Assembly (NCBI GenBank): GCA_944376035.1
Contig: CALWBJ010000112.1
Location: 1-8,121, forward strand
Direction of reading: 5' to 3'
DNA from: an uncultured Clostridia bacterium
GTDB lineage: Bacteria; Bacillota; Clostridia; Christensenellales; Borkfalkiaceae
DNA: 8,121 nt
Part shown: positions 6,016-8,121 of the stretch, piece by piece
Numbering within the stretch: position 1 is the first letter of the stretch
Layout: every line of letters begins with the position of its first letter
Made by a program: the position numbers and the translations under genes
The notes under the pieces: model-generated
Database searches by the model: none
Seen by the model: the letters and a program-made list of their open reading frames with translations, nothing else
What the model was told of the DNA's origin: nothing

Positions 6016-7113
6016 TCAGCCGTTTACTTTTAGTGTAATCGTACTGTCTTTTTCCGAAAAAGTCAGAACACCCGTACCTGCCAAACCGTCAACGTCGCCC
6101 GTATATGACGCACCTGAGGAAACCTCTTCCGATATTGTAAGAGTAGTATTGTAATCGTCCTCATTTCCTGCCGTTACTCTCACCCAGTATTCATGCCCGA
6201 CTACGTAATCTATTTGTATACTGATTATTCCGTTAGTCGCCGTAAGCGTAAAGTCCTTAGATGCGCTGCTTATTACAGACCCGTCGATGTGATTTTTGTC
6301 GCAAACCCTTACGGTATATTCCGCGTCGTCCGCACCAACCGAGCCTACGTCCAATTGCAATGTCTCTTTAAAGGTTTCAACTTCAAGCGCGCCGTACTCG
6401 CATACGTTTATTTTTATAACCAACCTGCCCTTGTCGGAGGTTACGTTAACGCTTTGAAAATCCATAGTAAGCCAGGTAGAGCCGACTTCAATCTTTTCGG
6501 TATCTATTAAAACTTTTGCCTTTACAATCTCGAAATCGTTTATACCCCCTATCCCGAGATCGGCTTTTGAATAACTTTTAACGCTTATTGCCGATACGGG
6601 AACTGCGTTTTCATTTGAAGAAAAAATTTCATAATCAACATACGCCATGTATGCGGCGTCTATGAAAGTTATATCCAAGCCCCATCTTTTATCATTAAAA
6701 TTCAAACCGTTATAAACGGCTTTCTTGGGAACCGTCGTTATGTTATTTGCGTCAAATTGCGCAATTCCGTCTTCTTTTACTTCGGTAACGGTCTCCACCG
6801 TAGCGGTAAGAGTAACGTTTTCCGCAGGCATAATGAAAGAATATCCGCCGTCCGCCTCGGTACAGTTGTTGTCGTTGAATTTCACTGAGGTAATAACTTT
6901 GTCTGCCGATAACGAACTCGCCGTAACGCTGATAGTCGTCCCTTGTTTCGCACTCGTACTTGAAGGTACGAGCGTGTAATCGTCTGAAACCGTAACGGTT
7001 ATTGTGTAATTTTTATCTCCGCTTGTCTCGTTTTTGCCGTTTCCGCCGCATCCCGCAAACAAAACCGCTGTCAAAATCATAATGAGCAGCAATAAATTTA
7101 ATTTATTTCTCAT
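6016..7113 (-). CDS. Secreted lipoprotein with a beta-rich bacterial repeat domain
   Basis: A 365-residue predicted lipoprotein of unknown role. It has a basic start (MRNK), a hydrophobic stretch (5-20) and the lipobox LFAGC with Cys22 as lipidation site, so it should be anchored to the outer face of the membrane. A Gly/Asn/Lys-rich linker follows. Residues 36-107 resemble a divergent InlB B-repeat type domain, ending in the typical YSFIMPAENVTLTATV pattern. Residues 108-256 and 262-365 are Thr/Val-rich and look like further beta-sandwich domains that I do not recognise. Such modules occur in surface adhesins and glycan-binding proteins, but no specific ligand can be named. AAAGGAAAG (7130-7122) supports the start. 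It lies 72 bp downstream of the xylulokinase gene with no strong terminator between, so co-transcription is possible. It converges on the glutamate synthase operon. Confidence 0.82.
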   Translation of the reverse strand: MRNKLNLLLLIMILTAVLFAGCGGNGKNETSGDKNYTITVTVSDDYTLVPSSTSAKQGTTISVTASSLSADKVITSVKFNDNNCTEADGGYSFIMPAENVTLTATVETVTEVKEDGIAQFDANNITTVPKKAVYNGLNFNDKRWGLDITFIDAAYMAYVDYEIFSSNENAVPVSAISVKSYSKADLGIGGINDFEIVKAKVLIDTEKIEVGSTWLTMDFQSVNVTSDKGRLVIKINVCEYGALEVETFKETLQLDVGSVGADDAEYTVRVCDKNHIDGSVISSASKDFTLTATNGIISIQIDYVVGHEYWVRVTAGNEDDYNTTLTISEEVSSGASYTGDVDGLAGTGVLTFSEKDSTITLKVNG

Positions 7114-7185
7114 AATACGCTCTTTCCTTTTTCAGGTTTTTTGTATTTTTTATTTATGTGTTTAAAGTTTAACTGATATATGCTA

Positions 7186-8121
7186 TTACATATATATTCC
7201 TTTTACGGCGCCGTAAAGTTTTTTATAAACAAGATAAATTTTTTCATACTTTGCGTTAGAATCTTCTGAGTAATCCTGCTTTTTACCGTTAAGAGAGTTC
7301 ATCGTCTCACACGCAGCGAAAACGTCTTTGAACAATCCGCCCGCTACTGCCGCGAGCACAGCCACGCCTTTCGCTCCGCTTTCGGGATTATCGAGAACAA
7401 AAAGTTCTCTGCCGATAACGTCTGAAAGCACACCCGTCCAGAACTTACTTTTAGCACCGCCGCCGCAAACATAAGTTTTATCCGCCTTAATTCCCAGTCC
7501 TTTTATCAGTTCGTCGCAATCTTTAATACTGAAACATACTCCTTCTATAAGCGCTCTGAACAAGTTTGCCGACGTATGCCCCGCCGCCAGACCGACAAAT
7601 ACTCCCCTGCAATCGGGGTCCATATGGGGAGTTCTTTCGCCCATAAGATAAGGAAGATAGATAATACCGTCCGAACAAACCGCCGCCGCCTGATCGTCCA
7701 ACTCTTTATAAGTCATGTCTTTTGCAAAATTATGTTTAAACCAACTGACAGACAGTCCGCATGCCTGAGTTACGCCCATAACGTGCCACATACCGGGTAC
7801 GCTATGACAGAAAGTGTGAGTCCTGCCGAGTTTGTCGCAAGTACTTGCGTCGGTAGCGGTAAACACCACTCCGCTTGTTCCGAGCGAGATGCTTACGTCT
7901 CCGCTTTTAATGATATTGTTACCGAGCGCGGCCGCCGCCTGGTCGCCCGCGCCTGCCGCGACAGCCGTTCCCGCTAAAAGGCCGCAACTCGCGGACGCTT
8001 TATCGGTAATCGAGCCTGCTTTTTCGCAACTTTCGCGTACTTTCGGCAACCATTCGCGTTTTATCCCGAAAGCGTCGAGAATTTCACCGCACCACGTCCT
8101 TTCTTTAACGCAAACATACCC
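7186..8121 (-). CDS. xylB: Xylulokinase, C-terminal part (gene continues past the right edge)
   Basis: The 3' part of an FGGY-family sugar kinase, most like xylulokinase, which phosphorylates D-xylulose with ATP so that it can enter the pentose phosphate pathway. The frame is open to the last base of the window and gives 311 residues; family members are about 490-500, so roughly 180 N-terminal residues are missing. GAGDQAAAALG (57-67 of the fragment) carries the likely catalytic Asp60, SLGTSGVVFT (79-88) and CGGGAKS (219-225) are ATP-site motifs, and MGERTPHMDP (160-169) is typical of xylulokinases. The TTG at 8049 is not the start, since conserved sequence (FGIKREWLPKV) continues upstream of it. 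Related FGGY kinases cannot be fully excluded. An AT-rich 7-bp inverted repeat (7176-7182 with 7189-7195) spans the stop but is a poor terminator. Confidence 0.9.
   Translation of the reverse strand, partial: GYVCVKERTWCGEILDAFGIKREWLPKVRESCEKAGSITDKASASCGLLAGTAVAAGAGDQAAAALGNNIIKSGDVSISLGTSGVVFTATDASTCDKLGRTHTFCHSVPGMWHVMGVTQACGLSVSWFKHNFAKDMTYKELDDQAAAVCSDGIIYLPYLMGERTPHMDPDCRGVFVGLAAGHTSANLFRALIEGVCFSIKDCDELIKGLGIKADKTYVCGGGAKSKFWTGVLSDVIGRELFVLDNPESGAKGVAVLAAVAGGLFKDVFAACETMNSLNGKKQDYSEDSNAKYEKIYLVYKKLYGAVKGIYM

Noticed and set aside
7186..8049. Complete kinase gene starting at TTG 8049
   Set aside because: The frame continues upstream to the window edge with conserved kinase sequence, so the gene is cut by the window and the TTG is internal.
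1..8121. CRISPR array, insertion sequence, tRNA or rRNA
   Set aside because: No regularly spaced repeats, transposase-like protein, terminal inverted repeats or recognisable RNA gene structure were seen on either strand.

Overview
This window looks like part of the chromosome of an anaerobic, low-to-medium GC Firmicute, most likely an uncultured Clostridia member. Reasons: AT-rich intergenic DNA, strong purine-rich ribosome binding sites, a glutamate synthase alpha chain split into three proteins with a built-in ferredoxin domain, and a glutamine synthetase gene followed by an ANTAR-domain regulator. That last arrangement recalls the glnA-nitR-gltAB cluster described in solventogenic clostridia. 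The taxonomic call is an inference.

Layout. Positions 1-402 contain no convincing gene. They hold small hairpins, two copies of a roughly 40-bp hairpin repeat, and a consensus sigma-A promoter reading leftward. At 403-503 a second strong promoter reads rightward into a very short leader containing two mutually exclusive RNA structures: a hairpin with an ANTAR-like hexaloop and a strong intrinsic terminator. From 530 to 5898 there are five plus-strand genes: glutaminase domain of glutamate synthase (530-1624), ferredoxin plus FMN synthase domain (1621-3126), an AT-rich gap of 213 bp, the GXGXG beta-helix domain (3340-4062), a glutamine synthetase homologue (4078-5298) and an ANTAR RNA-binding regulator (5314-5898). 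An intrinsic terminator at 5893-5937 closes the unit. On the minus strand lie a secreted lipoprotein with a beta-rich repeat domain (6016-7113) and the 3' part of a xylulokinase gene (7186 to the right edge).

How the parts work together. The three GltB pieces together supply the glutaminase, ammonia transfer and 2-oxoglutarate amination steps of glutamate synthase. No NAD(P)H-oxidising GltD subunit is encoded here, so electrons probably come from ferredoxin or an unlinked partner. The ANTAR protein probably controls read-through of the leader terminator in front of its own operon. It has lost the usual phospho-acceptor residues, so its input is unlikely to be phosphorylation.

The most unusual point is the glutamine synthetase homologue. 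It has the GSI fold motifs, but lysine stands where two active-site glutamates are expected (the E129 and E327 equivalents in the enterobacterial numbering), and the C-terminus is short. A testable idea is that this is a non-catalytic glutamine or nucleotide sensor working with the phosphorylation-independent ANTAR antiterminator. This is inference; the alignments were made by eye from memory.
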